Source: Anticarsia gemmatalis (Eukaryota; Arthropoda; Insecta; Lepidoptera; Erebidae). From it: a stretch of DNA of 64,000 nt. The DNA is taken from assembly GCF_050436995.1 (NCBI RefSeq), contig NC_134755.1:1799001-1863000 (forward strand). Direction: 5' to 3'. Positions 25,816 through 38,470 of the stretch are shown here, piece by piece. The position numbers and the translations under genes were made by a program. The first letter of the stretch is position 1. Every line of letters begins with the position of its first letter. The notes under the pieces were generated by a model. That model was not told the DNA's origin. It saw nothing but the letters and a program-made list of their open reading frames with translations, and ran no database searches.

Positions 25816-26508
25816 CTGTAATACAAAATATTGTTAGTCTTTGATCCTTGGGACCCATATAATTGGTTTGAAATCATAAATGTGTTATTTATTGCAACAC
25901 TAGCTGACCCGCGCAACTTCGCTTGCGTCACATTAGAGAGAATGGGTGAAATTTTCCCCGTTTTTGTAACATTTTTTACTGGTACTCAGCTCCTATTGGT
26001 TGTAGCGTGATGATATATAGCCTTCCTCAATAAATGGGCTATTTAACACTGAAGAATTTTTCAAATCGGACCAGTAGTTCCTGAGATTAGCGCGTTCAAA
26101 CAAACAAACAAACTCTTCAGCTTTATAATATTAAGTATAGATTTGACTGTCATAAAATTAGCTTTTCTACTATAAAACAGATAGTGCTGTGTTTCAAGAG
26201 GGGTAAACTCAGTATTTATAGTGCTGGGATTCGAATCTTATACATTGAGAAGCAACACCTCCGAACTTGGTAAGACCGGAAATGGATTGTAACACACAAT
26301 ATAAGTAAATGTAAATTCTGCAATAATTACAATTTCTGAATCCTGAATCTAATATTTTCAAAAGTAAACTATTAATTGAACAAAAATAATATTTTTTAGT
26401 TTTAAACTAATATTTAGTAAATTATCTTCAAAAACTATACAAGTTTTAAAACACGACACTACTTTTCTTGTCAAAAAACCTTAAAACTCTACGTAAAACT
26501 CTACTTAC
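25816..26508 (-). other. Intron a2-b2
   Basis: 693-bp intron between the halves of the upstream Ig1 domain. Over a third of it is a (GTTT)n element in minus orientation (25899-26141), which ends 84 bp before the b2 acceptor. Confidence 0.85.
25899..26141 (-). mobile_element. (GTTT)n lepidopteran element, copy 2
   Basis: Same family reversed, reading ACTAGCTGACCCGCGCAACT through to CTTTATAATATTAAGTATAG on the plus strand, with (AAAC)3. Inside intron a2-b2. Confidence 0.85.
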
Positions 26509-26717
26509 ATCAATTTTAATCCCATTTACGGGCAAGCCCCTCGTCGTAGGGTTTTCCAGAGGCGAGTATCTGTAGAACTCCTGAGTACCCCTGTACCACT
26601 TTACTGAGTATATACCATAGTCGTGCAGTTCGTACAAGCACGCCATCGTCACATTCCTTCCTCGTTGAACGACTCGCGGCATTATCCGCAGTTCCGTGGT
26701 ACGGAGGCCGCCGGCAC
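26509..26717 (-). CDS. beat: Beat-family Ig1 domain, first half (exon a2, upstream cassette)
   Basis: Internal exon of a Beaten path-like cell-surface or secreted protein. It has 2 nt of a split codon plus 69 codons (209 bp). Seen: acceptor TTCAG at the right end, donor GTAAGT at the left, entry phase 1, exit phase 0. The peptide begins AGGLRTTELRIMP and carries RVVQRG, the first Ig cysteine in MACLYEL, the core tryptophan in YSVKWYRG and the family signature EFYRYSPLENPTT. RNVT is a possible N-glycosylation site. Family knowledge: Beat Ig1 is split between two exons, and the domain takes part in binding Sidestep receptors. The next exon 3' is b2, 693 bp away. No signal-peptide exon was found upstream. 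The subgroup (I to VII) is not assigned. The exon is very likely real: same length and phases as a1, and about 46 of 68 residues identical to it. Confidence 0.93.
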
Positions 26718-27011
26718 CTGAAGAAAAAAAAAGTTGAAACAAGTTCGCTTTGTTAACTTCATGTTTGGATTTTTTGTGTCTACGAAGTAGTTTAATAGGA
26801 AGATGTCATTATGATGTCATTTATTATCATTGGAAGATTTGCTGTCTTGTCAATGCCGTCTTTAAGTTGATTGATATTGAAACGTTACCTATATTATTTT
26901 AAGTCGCTTTATCTGTAATAATATCTGAATCTTGCACAAATATAGCACAGGTACTACATATTATGAACACATGTAAAAAATCTCGTTTAGTTTACAAAAT
27001 GTATGTGAATA

Positions 27012-27053
27012 AATAAACCCCTTAATGTCCCACTGCTGGGCAAGGATAATATA
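27012..27053 (-). repeat. LINE-tail repeat B, fragment 2
   Basis: TTAATGTCCCACTGCTGGGC, the reverse of the family end GCCCAGCAGTGGGACATTAA. About 300 bp upstream of exon a2. Confidence 0.6.
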
Positions 27054-27891
27054 TACTAACGGCAGTGTCGTCCATATTAATCCTCAAAGTCACCTTTTTG
27101 CTAATGGCCCACTGTTTTTGCATTATTACATGTTTAGAAACAATCTTTATCTACGAAATAAATAAACAAGCAGTTGGAAAAATAACTCAACAACAAAGAA
27201 ACTCTCGTCTCAAGACATATCTAAGCAAACTGAACAGGAGCCAATAACTTGCTCTGCGAAAGCCCATTTATCTGCAGAACGATTTCAGTCTAACTAATAA
27301 ATAACGTCACTACCAAAAAGCCGACAAACAAAACCACTTAAGTTTAAGTCACATTGAAACAATGGTTTCGTAATTATTTTATACTATTTTAAAGAACAAA
27401 GTACAGATAACTAAGTATTTTCATCATTTTTCTCCCATGAGTGTAATCATGGCTACCTTAGGCTCCTGCTAATGACTTTTCGAAAGTATGTCGTGTATGA
27501 CACCAGAAATAATTATCAATAGCCTCAAAGACTTTTTCAAAAAAGTTCTCAGGGAAGGGATGCAATGTACCCACATATGACCAGCATGACGGACTTGAAT
27601 AACCTAAGGAATTATACATATAAAGAGATGTAAAAAATATTCGTTCTACTGTTTGCAATGTTAGTCCCATTTAGTAGAGGTAACCTATTGCCATAAAAAG
27701 GTAACGTTTAGTGCTTTTTTTAAACTGGGTAAACCTGAAACTTTGTATTTAGCACTTGTATACACAACTTCTACGATCACAGAGGCAGCAATAATATAGT
27801 TATAGAAAGTAGAAAAACTCCATACCACCTTCCTCGATCCGGGAATTTAAAGTTATATTCTTCAATTATGAAAATATCACATTTACAGTAC

Positions 27892-28050
27892 CCTGATTCT
27901 CTACCAATATCGACTACCGACAACCGGCTAGCTATCGAAAAATGTTGTATGACAGCGCCTCTAGCGGGCGTCGTAGAAACTATTTTTGCAGTACATTTTA
28001 AATGACATACTCTCGATACACGAAAGTACCGACAGTAGAGAATCGCGCTA
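27892..28050 (+). mobile_element. MITE family A, copy 6
   Basis: Lies upstream of the last recognised beat exon. GATTCTCTACC at the left and GTAGAGAATCGCGCTA at the right. A few bases are missing in the middle (TGTATGACAGCGCC) relative to the others. Confidence 0.85.
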
Positions 28051-28467
28051 TTATATGTCTCAGATTCAAAGCCATCATTAGCAGCATCTCTTATACCCAC
28101 TCCTGGTTCATTTCCATTCAGTGAATTCTCAATTTCGTAATAAGATATAAGTATTAATTTCTCCGTTACCCTTATATTCTGTAATACAGTTCGTGTATTA
28201 TTAACGGAATTCGGCCAGCTGTTGAGATAATTAGTGTTGTTGTCTAATAAATAGTTATTTGCTGGATTAATAATGTTATATTTAAGAAGAATATTGTGTT
28301 TATGTATTAGAGACGGTAGCTGTTTGTTAGTGCTTATTCTTCGACATTTAGTTCATGTTTTCTGAGCCTACAATCTCAATTTCTATTCAAATTTGCGCTA
28401 GCAGCGTTTAGCATCAGAGTTATTCTTTATTGATGTACGTTATTTAAAACTCAATTTGATATAATTT

Positions 28468-28622
28468 CACGGTTAAACCTCTGAATCGATTTTAATAAAA
28501 AAATGTATTGTTGAAGACCTGTGGCCAAACACAGGCTACATTTTTGTTTTAATGTTTAATTCTCGAAAATTGTGATCTTGATAAAAAACTTGATCAAATC
28601 TTGATAAATGCAGGCGGAATCG
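28468..28622 (+). repeat. Dispersed repeat scrap D-like
   Basis: GGTTAAACCTCTGAATCGAT, GACCTGTGGCCAAACACAGG and AATTCTCGAAAAT resemble a decayed version of the lepidopteran 'aaccgctgaaccgatt' repeat. Scraps of the same type appear near 23945-24001, 57830 and 58978-59100. Confidence 0.42.
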
Positions 28623-30472
28623 CACTACCTAGTTAGTAAAATATAAATGTGCTTCATAATTAAAAAGACTTATAATTATTATCATACAATTATTACTTTA
28701 TAATTTTAGTTCATTTATCTGATGATAAAGCTCATAGTTTCTAAATTAATTACACCAATTAAATTGTTGTTTGAAAATGTGAAAATATTTTATCTGTCAT
28801 TTATTTAATAACGCCTGCTTTTTATATGAAATGCTTTTTAATTATTCGCTGTCATCGTTCGTTAGTTGTTTATTTATATTTATTTTAAAGTAAATTCTCT
28901 TTCAACTGTCCAAATTGAGTTGATTGATATCGTAATTATAGTTTTATTCAACATTAATACGTCAAAAGTATTTTTGCTGTATATTTTTTATACACTTTCA
29001 GGTTTTAATTTTGATTACGGATATGCATTAAATCTTTTGCTATAAGCTACTCACATGAATTGATAAAGGACATGTAGGCACAAAGGATTTATCATCATTA
29101 AGGCTTAATTTCTTAACTGCCTAATATATTTATTATAAGTACCAATTGTTGTATTAAGTCTTATATGATATGCTACTTGCATGGACCTCTTCAAACATGA
29201 AGCAACAAAGAATTAGTTAAGGCTCTGGCTTTTAACTGCCTTATACAAATCGATTAAGGTTGCTAAGGTCGGTACAGCGTGCTGTCTTTCTTAATTAATC
29301 TTTTTCAGTTCTCAACATGACAATTCACTTGTGTTTGGCAGTAGAGTACCCGTTTTTAGTGACGCCTAAATTTTAGCGAAACCGTGAGTCTTTTTTGGCC
29401 CACTTTTGCCTATCATTTGGGTTAAAGAAAATATACCCAAACACCGTAAACTCTTATTCTTGTAATTCAATTCAAGCAACAGCCTCAAACTCGTATCTGT
29501 ACAAGGAACGTTGTCGTCCGCAATAAAAAATGTTCCAAATTAAATCTCGGCCATTACGAATGACCTTTCTCGACTAATTCTTCTGTACGTGATGCATTGT
29601 TCTAAGTGTTGCGGTGCAGTTGTCCTTGGACAAGAATAATTGGTAGCACAGTTTCAAGTAGGTTGGCTTTTATAGCTAACGTGGTTCTTTGGGCGACTTT
29701 TTTGTAAAGAACAATTTTTTGTATGTATATAGCTTTTTTCGAGTTATATTTTTGACAGATTATTAAATTACATTTTATGTTGCAAAAGTCCCATTTAAGC
29801 ACATTGCTCATAAGTCGGAGAGTAAGATTCGATAACACCTATCATGATTTTTAACTCTCGCGGTTTGTTCACATAATAAAATGGTGCAACGGGTTTTAAA
29901 ACAAAAAAGGTATTGTATTCTTTAATTTCCGATCATCAATTAATTAACACCATCGTCGTCTTTGCAAAAAAGGAAATTACAGTGACATCTAATAGATAAA
30001 CCAATATCGTAGAAAAATTTAATTATGACAACATTCACAGAACGTGATTTTAACATCGTAACTTCTAATGACCACATTCAACGGCACCCAATAAATGTAC
30101 TCATTCATCTAGGACTTACTAGGAAAAGGGAGAACAAGAAATTCCTACCATTCTCAAATAAATACGGTATACAATACCTAAACGTGTAAAAGAGATGTAC
30201 ATAGATAATTAACTTCCTAGAATTTAATTTCAAATGCCACAAAACTTACAAGAGTGAAAGAGACGTGAATACTATGTTTTACTAGCTAGTAAGTGACGAC
30301 AGATAGTAAGATGCGTAAACTGCAAGTGATGCTGAAGGATTAAGAACTTGTTACTGCTACTGGGTATCTACTTAGTGCTTCACGGGCTCTTAGTAATGGT
30401 AGATTCTTAGAAAGAGGTTTAAATTTTGAGACGCGCTATTTAGTCATAGTATATATTTTTTTGCTTGATGTG

Positions 30473-30560
30473 TGCTACTGTTGCACTGGAGGTCTTGGGT
30501 TCTATTTCTGTGATAGTCAAAGTGTTAGTCAGTGTTTTTAGATCGGGCAAGATATTAAGA
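30473..30560 (+). repeat. SINE fragment with B-box-like sequence
   Basis: CACTGGAGGTCTTGGGTTCT followed by a diverged pyrimidine box, TCAAAGTGTTAGTCAGTG and GATCGGGCAAGATATT. Confidence 0.5.
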
Positions 30561-33500
30561 TTATCTCAAATGATGAATATTTTTAATAAAAAAATTGTTG
30601 CTTGGTGACAAGCCCAAAATATGCTCGCTTACAAATAAAATAGTCTTGCATTTTGTAGCACTAAAAATGTGCATGGTTAATTTTTGATAGTAATAAAAAA
30701 AAGAAAGTTAAAACATTGCGTAATATCTAAAATATGAATATAACTTTAGTATTCAATTTAGAAATGAAAAGCGCAAACAAAATAAAACAAAACTTTTCTA
30801 TCAGCATAAATCAATACAAAATATTATATCAAGCGCAATATTTTACAATATATCTAAAACTGATGACCTGAATTTCGACAGCTAGTCATAACATCAGTTA
30901 ACCATTTATCATCAAAACGATTCGTTCAATAAGCTTTGAAAATACACACGAATAACAATATTATTCTCATAGCTATTTGAATTTTCTTTCGGCTTATAGA
31001 AGTACGTTTTGATTTTTACAAGTTGGGAAAGTATGCCCAGAGTTGCTTGCCAAGTTTGAAAAAATCTCTTTAAGAATTGTGCCACGCAAGGTATCTCTAC
31101 GATATTATTTTATGCCATGTATTCATTAGCATTCATAGAAACCACAGAATTTTCGTCAATAGAAGTGCAGGAAAATTTAATAATGTTCAACATCGACGAA
31201 CGCGATGTGATGGTACCGCGACTGCGACGCAACAGCGACGCAACTGCAACTCAAAATTGTCCCAATGAACGATTGTCAAAGTCTATGAAAATTATTTCGT
31301 TACTTTAGAAGGTAATGTTTCGCAATTTAATTGATTATTATTATAACTCTTTACGCCACAAGTCACCGTGCCTTCTAAAAAAAGAAAGCGACGCTACAAA
31401 CGCATCAAACACTATTTTGTACAGAATTTAGTTTTTAACGTATCTTGCATCCACGGGACTAGACAATTTTTTTTCATATCCTATACAATTTTGACATACA
31501 CTTCTCTCTAAAATGCATCGCGTCGCATTCTATGATCAATCTCATATCATGCATCAAAAGGTTCAATCTAACAGAACGATTGTCTGTACATTATTTTGTT
31601 CTTTGGCGTATCAACGTGTCTAGTCAAAGTTGAGCCCGATATTCTAAAATACGAACTATTCAAGCATTTGATTCAGTAACGCAATATTGAACTATGCTTG
31701 GAAATATCCGAGAATACATATTTTCCTTGAGAAATGCGAAGATACGCCGGTTCTGTGTATGAGTTATTTTGTTATGTCATTCTTTGCTCGGGTATCAACT
31801 TAAGTATTGGATTTTATAGTATATTTTCTAGGAAATACACTTTTATTTACAATACATGTATAACATGAAATATTTAAAGATTAACTTCGCTGTGCTGTGT
31901 ATCGTTACTATTTAAAGAACTGTTATCTTGCAATCAAATTTTGACAATATAGGTACCCTTACATTGGTATAGTTTAAGCACATTACGATAAATAAAATAT
32001 GTAATATTTTTTTTATTTCGTTAATTGAAGTGATCCAAATGTCGGATAAACAAATAAGGTTTCATGCAATTTAAAATTGAACGAAATAAAAACTATGTGT
32101 AAAAGTCGCGAGAGTTAAAATCATTTATTTTCTGACAGTTGTTTGAAGACGATGCATTATTTATGAAACGAAGTCAATATAATTGTGATGTAGAATCACG
32201 TACAATATACATATTTGTTTTAGATTTAAGTAGTTTCGTAAAGTAAATTGTCAAAGTTTTCACACTTTCAAAGAGCTGTTTATAAAAATCTTTGTCATAT
32301 TTTCTTATGACTTCGAAAAGTCAATGAAGCGTGCTTTGAATACAAACGGAAACTTTCTTCACTAAATCAAAACTACTTTAAGTTTTAAGCTAATGTTTTT
32401 GAAGTAAACCAGCTTAGGATTTTGAAATATATATCTATGTACAAAAATAAAAATAAATTGCCGAATGTGTTGATCGAAACAGCTAGCCGATTGCGGCTTA
32501 TATTTTGTGTCGTATTTTCTTTAGAATGCGCAAAAGATTTAAGGAGAATAAAACATAAACATTAATAAGATAATAATAAAAACAAAGGAATTTGTAAGCA
32601 GCGGAGTGGTTTAAAGTAAAAATTATCACTAATTAATTTGAATGTCGAACTTCAAAAGACTTAAGTTTCAAATAATAAGCTCAAAATTAAACAAGATCAG
32701 TTTCTAAATATAACTTCAAAATGTTGTATAAGTCTATATTGTTTTCTATAATTAACTAATTAAATTAATGTTGACGTTTGACGCGCGTAGGCATAGCCAT
32801 TTTTAATGTTTTAGTTTCTGCGTAGGTATCAACAAAAATTTACCCAGTAGCAGGATTCACTGCAAATGGTCTTGTCTTATATTAGGGGTGGGGGTTGCGG
32901 CTAATAGCCGGCTGACACTTCGACCACAATTGATCCTTTATGAACCCTCTCCTTTGCTACTTTAAATGTGGGGGGCAGAGCAAAACTTATTAGTTTTGTT
33001 ATGCTCTGCATCGGTAGCAGTCTATAATCTTGGTTTGGGGTATCCGTATCCTAGAAGATTAATTATTTTCCTTCCTGAAGCGTTTCATTTACACACTGGT
33101 AGAAAATCGCCCCTCAGAATATAATAAACACGTTTTTTTTTTGTCAATTTCAAAAATGACATATCTCACATCAATAAGTGAACGACGTGTGCCCTTTTCA
33201 AACTGCGTACTACAATATCCTCATCTATTTCTTTTAAAATATTGGAAAGTTTTATAATCCAAATTATTATTAGCACTACCATTATTTTGTATTTTATTGG
33301 CCTCTTCGATATAACAACGGACATTATTTTTAGACGAAATCTTTTCATCCCCGAATTTATTATTAGGTAGGTACTAACACAATATAAATCTTCGCCAACG
33401 GCAATGTGTATCTATTTTACTATTAAAGGCCTTATAGGTCACGGCGTCTGGGGAGATTATATAGAACATTTGTACCTACTATTTTATTTCATTCATAATT

Positions 33501-33696
33501 TTTGATGAATTGGGCTTTAGCCTCGTCTCGAAGTTCATCAATGAAAAGCTTATATTCTTTTGCTAACGTACGAATATTTGTTATACCAACATCGTGTGAT
33601 CTGTCATCCACACCTGGCATGATCGGCCTGGCCTGTCCTTATAAATGTGTATCGATTATAAGTTTTCAATAATCGAATTGCGTGTTTATTGTTTTA

Positions 33697-33953
33697 TAGC
33701 TGATCTGCGCAACTTCGCTTGCGTCACATAAGAGAGAATGAGTCAAAATTTTCCCCGTTTTTTGTAACATTTTTACTGGTACTCTGCTCCTATTGGTCGT
33801 AGCGTGGGTAGGTGAATTATATAGCCTATAGCCTTCCTCGATAAATGGGCTATCTAAAACTGAAATATTTTTTTAAATCGGACCAGTAGATCCTGAGATT
33901 AGCGCGTTCAAACAAACAAACAAGCTCTTCAGCTTTATAATATTAGTATAGAT
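33697..33953 (-). mobile_element. (GTTT)n lepidopteran element, copy 3
   Basis: Starts AGCTGATCTGCGCAACTTCG. A 10-bp-scale duplication of the ATAGCC segment distinguishes it from the other copies. Confidence 0.83.
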
Positions 33954-33974
33954 AAAATATGGGCATTAACACTA

Positions 33975-34045
33975 ACACAAATTTCACCGTGGAATATCTG
34001 ACGTTTCGACGCAGGTTGTACTAGCCGTGGTCTCAGGCAGACATT
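33975..34045 (-). repeat. Dispersed repeat scrap C, reversed
   Basis: CTGACGTTTCGACGCAGGTT and AGCCGTGGTCTCAGGCAGAC. Resembles the 9280-9393 scrap on the other strand and sits just right of (GTTT)n copy 3. Confidence 0.45.
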
Positions 34046-35228
34046 TTAACTTTCCTATATTTCTTCACGAAATCGTTCTAATAACTTCAATTGCATTTTT
34101 CTTCATAGCTGTCTAAAATACCAACATTATTTACCCCTGTCGTATTGATTTATTTTTAAATAAGTCCACCGTTATTTACAGCCGAGCTTGTTATTGCGAT
34201 AAGTTGAAACTGAATTTATGGGACAAGCGACACGAGCGTAAATCTATATTTAACCTGTACAATACTATCAGGGTTTATTTGCATGGACGTTGGCAGGAAT
34301 TGCGAAGGCTAACATTATATTTACTTTACTGCTTGTAAGATATTATTATCTCCATCTACGTAGAGAATATCATGACACATGCTTGCTTACAATCTATTGC
34401 CTTTTAAGTAATGTTTACTTTGTTCCTCGGTTTCTAGGAACCCTAGTAATCAGACTTTGGAGTCAGGGTTTGTTCTTTTGGATCATAGAACAAAGATTAT
34501 AATGTGATTGAACGGCTAGAAGACTACCACTATAATGTGTAACAGCCATAGAGATCAATACAGCCTAGCTTCTAAAAAGCAGCTATGAATGTATGACCTA
34601 CACTTGCGATTTGATAACTTTATGTTTGGTACTGACAGTCTGGAAAATGAGAACTGCAAATTATGTGCTCTACTTTTCAAATATCTGATGATAATATTCA
34701 CTAAATACGTATGTAATGCTCAGCAGTACTGATCACATTACACCTTATTACACAAAATGGGCAGAAAGTACTAAAAGATAGTCATCATACTTTCTTCCAC
34801 GTAATTTAAGCTGTACCCATCAAAGTATCTTTATTAAATCTACCAGCAAGACAGTTTTCAGTCCCTTGACCTAATTCCGGATTGCAATGTTGCTTTAGAA
34901 AATTCTATTAAACTAGTTGCCCTATCTTTTCAAAGGCCTTTAGCAAGTCCAATGCATCACAATGAGTTTTTTCGTTCCTTCTTTTTTCCAGATATCATAA
35001 CGCGAACATACCCTAGAGGATTACCAGTACAATGAATATAGAATGGATTCTTTTTTGTCGGTCGTAGCAGAGCCTACCGTTTATTTAATTTTGCCCTGTG
35101 ATATTTATCTGGCTTGTATTTTTTTCCACGTTTATAGAGAGGGTTAAATTGGCTTCGGATATGTAGGTTTTGTTTTTGCGTCTCTGTTTTTAAAAAGGTT
35201 GGTTTGAACAATAATTTCTTTTTTATTT

Positions 35229-35261
35229 TGTTATGCTAACTGTTGAAGAGTTAGCATAACA
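35229..35261. repeat. Hairpin with 13-bp perfect arms
   Basis: TGTTATGCTAACT, loop GTTGAAG, AGTTAGCATAACA. Preceded by TTTTATTT and followed later by a T run, with no gene next to it. Function unknown. Confidence 0.75.
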
Positions 35262-36504
35262 TGCTTTTGTTTAAATAAAAATGTAGCTTTGTTTTTTTTA
35301 AGTTCGTTTGAAGTAGGATTATCTTAAAAATAATATGTAAAAAAGCAAAAATACATAGTTTAAAACGTATCTATAAAAACATATAAAAGTACTGTAGACT
35401 GCCAACTGTGAAGGAAACTTGCGCAGGACCTTTCATTAAATTGATGACATAAATGAACATGAAAATAAAATACCTAATGGCTCAATAGATAAAGATGTCG
35501 CTTTACAAGATTCTAGGATAAGAATCAACTTTGTAAAAAAATACCAATAAAATACCGTTTGAATTCCAACAAAGATCCTTGACACTTGAATTCAAATTTA
35601 TGACTTCTAAATCCAAAAATTACAACCAAATGCGTTCAAGTCAAAACAACATTTTTTACCTTCAAATAAATATCCACATAAATCCTCTACTAAATGCTCG
35701 AAACTCGCTTAATATCGAGCAATAACCGTAAGTTTGAACGAATATAGACTGCTTTAGTTCTTATTGGTGTGGAGACACACCTGCTACAGTCCAAGTGGTA
35801 ATAATTTCTCGCTATCTTTGCGTTTCGAGTTGGTACGTGGTAGGGGCGGTGCGCGAGCGATTTTCAAGAAATTTATTGGTTCATAATTTCGTATTTTTGA
35901 GAGGGAAAGTTATAATTATCATTACTTCGAGGTTTTTTCGCTGCAAATTTTTGTTTGGTTATTTATTTTTGTCGCGTGTTCAGATTTGGTTCTGTTTGTT
36001 ATGAAAAAACAATTACTTTGCTTTCTAGTATTATGTTTTGGCTAGTTAAGTCATTAATACCACTACTAATTATGGTGTGATTTACCATTAAAACTTATTT
36101 ATTTTAGTGTGTAGTGTAATTTATGAAAATCTGAAAAAAGATTTTGAACGCGATTTTTTGTATTATCTGATCGATATGTCTAGGTCTAACAGAAGGTCTA
36201 TGAGCCTATCAATATAGTCATCAACCATAAGAAACGGTTCATCATCAAATCGCTATCTCTTATAACTGCACAACCCACAGTTAAAGATATACAGACTGTC
36301 AGTTACAAATACGATAATAATTCAAGACAATATATTGTTTTATTGGTTTCCATCGCAATGTATCATTCGTGTTTTGTGCTAAACTTGGCGTGTATGTAAT
36401 GCGAGTGTATTTGATACAAGTGGATGCGTCTTGAGCTTTTTGTAGACATGTATATTTGAAAGACTAAGGCCCGCGGTTTGACTACTTTTAAATAGACATT
36501 GACA

Positions 36505-36673
36505 GTACTGCGATTCTCTACAGACGGTATTTTCGAGTACCGAGAGTTTCACATTTCAAATGTATTGCAAAAATAGTTTTAACGATGCCCGCTAGAGGCG
36601 CTGAACCGATTGTCATACAAAATTTCTCGATGGCGATCCCGTTGTTTATAGTCGATAGAGGTAAAGAATCGGG
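36505..36673 (-). mobile_element. MITE family A, copy 7
   Basis: Left end AGTACTGCGATTCTCTAC, interior GATGCCCGCTAGAGGCGCTG, right end AAAGAATCGGGTGC. Confidence 0.82.
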
Positions 36674-37479
36674 TGCAGTCTTCATTAATTTGCTGTCATT
36701 TTATTAAGCCGATAGGTTATCTGACTCTTATCCATAAAGTGTGCAGGTATGCGTATATATCACATTTTTGTTTAAAAAGATATTTATAAGAAATAATAGA
36801 AGCATTTCGAATTTAACAGTAATTTTATAGTATGAACTTTATAAAAAAAACAGCCATAATATAAACGGGGAAATCTGTAGAAACTTTTTCGATGTAAACT
36901 AGCATTCAGAAACATAAAGAACCGATGTCAATCACAGGCTAGGTTTTGTTTTCAATCAGTCCTTCTTTCCTTTCCCTTTTATTTAAACCTAATTACATGT
37001 GAGCAGAACCGTGCGTGTCAGCATGTAATAATGCTAAAAAGTTAATACTATGTCTTAAGACAACGAAAAAATTATTACACGAGATCACAGAAAAATTAAA
37101 GAGAACAAAAAAAAGAAACATTTTATCACACTACAAAACAGTCGTTACAATCAACAAACGATCTCATCAATCGTTCAAATCATGCCATAAATTAATATAT
37201 TCAAATCGAATTCAAAGCCTATAAACATGAGTTACGCGTCACGCTATTATTCAGAGTGGAAGTCACGTCTTCACGCCGAAGTCTTCCAACAAACCAACAC
37301 GCGCGGAAGAACTCGGATCGGTGAATACGGCAAAAATAATTTGCACGACGATGTAATGTGTTCCTTTAAGAGAACATACGAGGATGGAATTGGGATGGTA
37401 CCGTTTTCAAGTTGTTATAACAATAAATGTTTGTTTCTTCATTTACCGTTATATTTAACACGTTAAAATGTTACCGTGC

Positions 37480-37585
37480 AACACGCTGGCCAACTCGCAG
37501 TGGGCCAGCGTGGTAGACTCACTTAACCTTTGCTTCGTTTGTTTGAGAGGAGACCCTTGCCCGGCAGTGGGACATTAACAGATAG
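37480..37585 (+). repeat. LINE-tail repeat B, fragment 3
   Basis: GGCCAGCGTGGTAGACTCAC, TTTGAGAGGAGACCCTTGCC and CGGCAGTGGGACATTAACAG. A small mirror ACGCTGGCC/GGCCAGCGT is seen at its left end. Confidence 0.7.
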
Positions 37586-38162
37586 AAAATAAGACATGTT
37601 ATTCCTGGAATATTTTGTGGAAATCTACTAGCATAGAAATTATGAACCATTCGCACTTCACTGGTCAGTGTAAGTGCCCCAGTGCTGTGTGAATGCTGCT
37701 CTGATTTTCATAGATAAAATATAAAATCAAAAGTATAATAATTATTTATCTCTAGAAAAGGAGAGAAGTGTCGAACTCTACGGAATACCGGATAAATAGC
37801 AAATGAAATTAGTTCTAAACTACTAGTCTTTGTATTCACTTAACGACTTTCAGTGACACTGTTTCTCTAATACTGAAAACACAGACACAAAGCAAAATGT
37901 TTTACACTAGAGCCAACGATTTGTGGATCACGTTTTTTCCGATCCTAAATCGCCAATGCACCGAGTGTTTGTAACAACAGCACATAGACAATCGCAAAAC
38001 GAATGTTTCAACACTAACAGTATTTTATCTAAGGTTCTAAACAAACATTTTTTTGTATTATTTTGAGTTAACACGAAGTAATTTGTATTTAATTATCTCA
38101 GGTATGTTGGAATGCATTGCTATTAGTATTATCAATACGAAAATCTGTATTTACTAGCAAAC

Positions 38163-38243
38163 GAAATTTGTAAGGATCGTACCAGGTGACGTTTTTTGGT
38201 CTCTGCCTACAGTTATTGGAAGAAAGCATGATTTTATGTATGT
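38163..38243 (+). mobile_element. LINE ORF end, copy 3
   Basis: Encodes EICKDRTR, a stop, RFLVSAYSYWKKA and a stop, so it is clearly decayed. It abuts the inverted-repeat transposon that starts at 38248. Confidence 0.75.
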
Positions 38244-38470
38244 GTATCCCAACTAGCACACAAGCGCTATAACAAGCTGCACAATGGCCGGTTAAAGGAT
38301 TTTTATAACGCCTTAGGCTCCTTAGTAAGAAGTATAGTGGTTCTATAAGCGGCTACAGATCTCTTGTAGCGTCAAATAGGCCCATACTGTCCAGCTTATA
38401 GCTCGACATTGGATCTACAGTGGTCGTAAATAGTAATTATAATAGTACGTAGTATAGTAGTAATACAGGA

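Larger units (their letters stand above)
26718..38162. other. Upstream flank of the beat exons, no exon recognised
   Basis: 11.4 kb in which a signal-peptide exon and promoter of the beat unit might lie, but none could be supported. Repeats found here are listed separately. The short plus-strand frame at 31117-31308 has a less AT-driven composition than average, but no recognised homology. Nothing is seen in 28650-30460 or 31400-33690. Confidence 0.55.
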
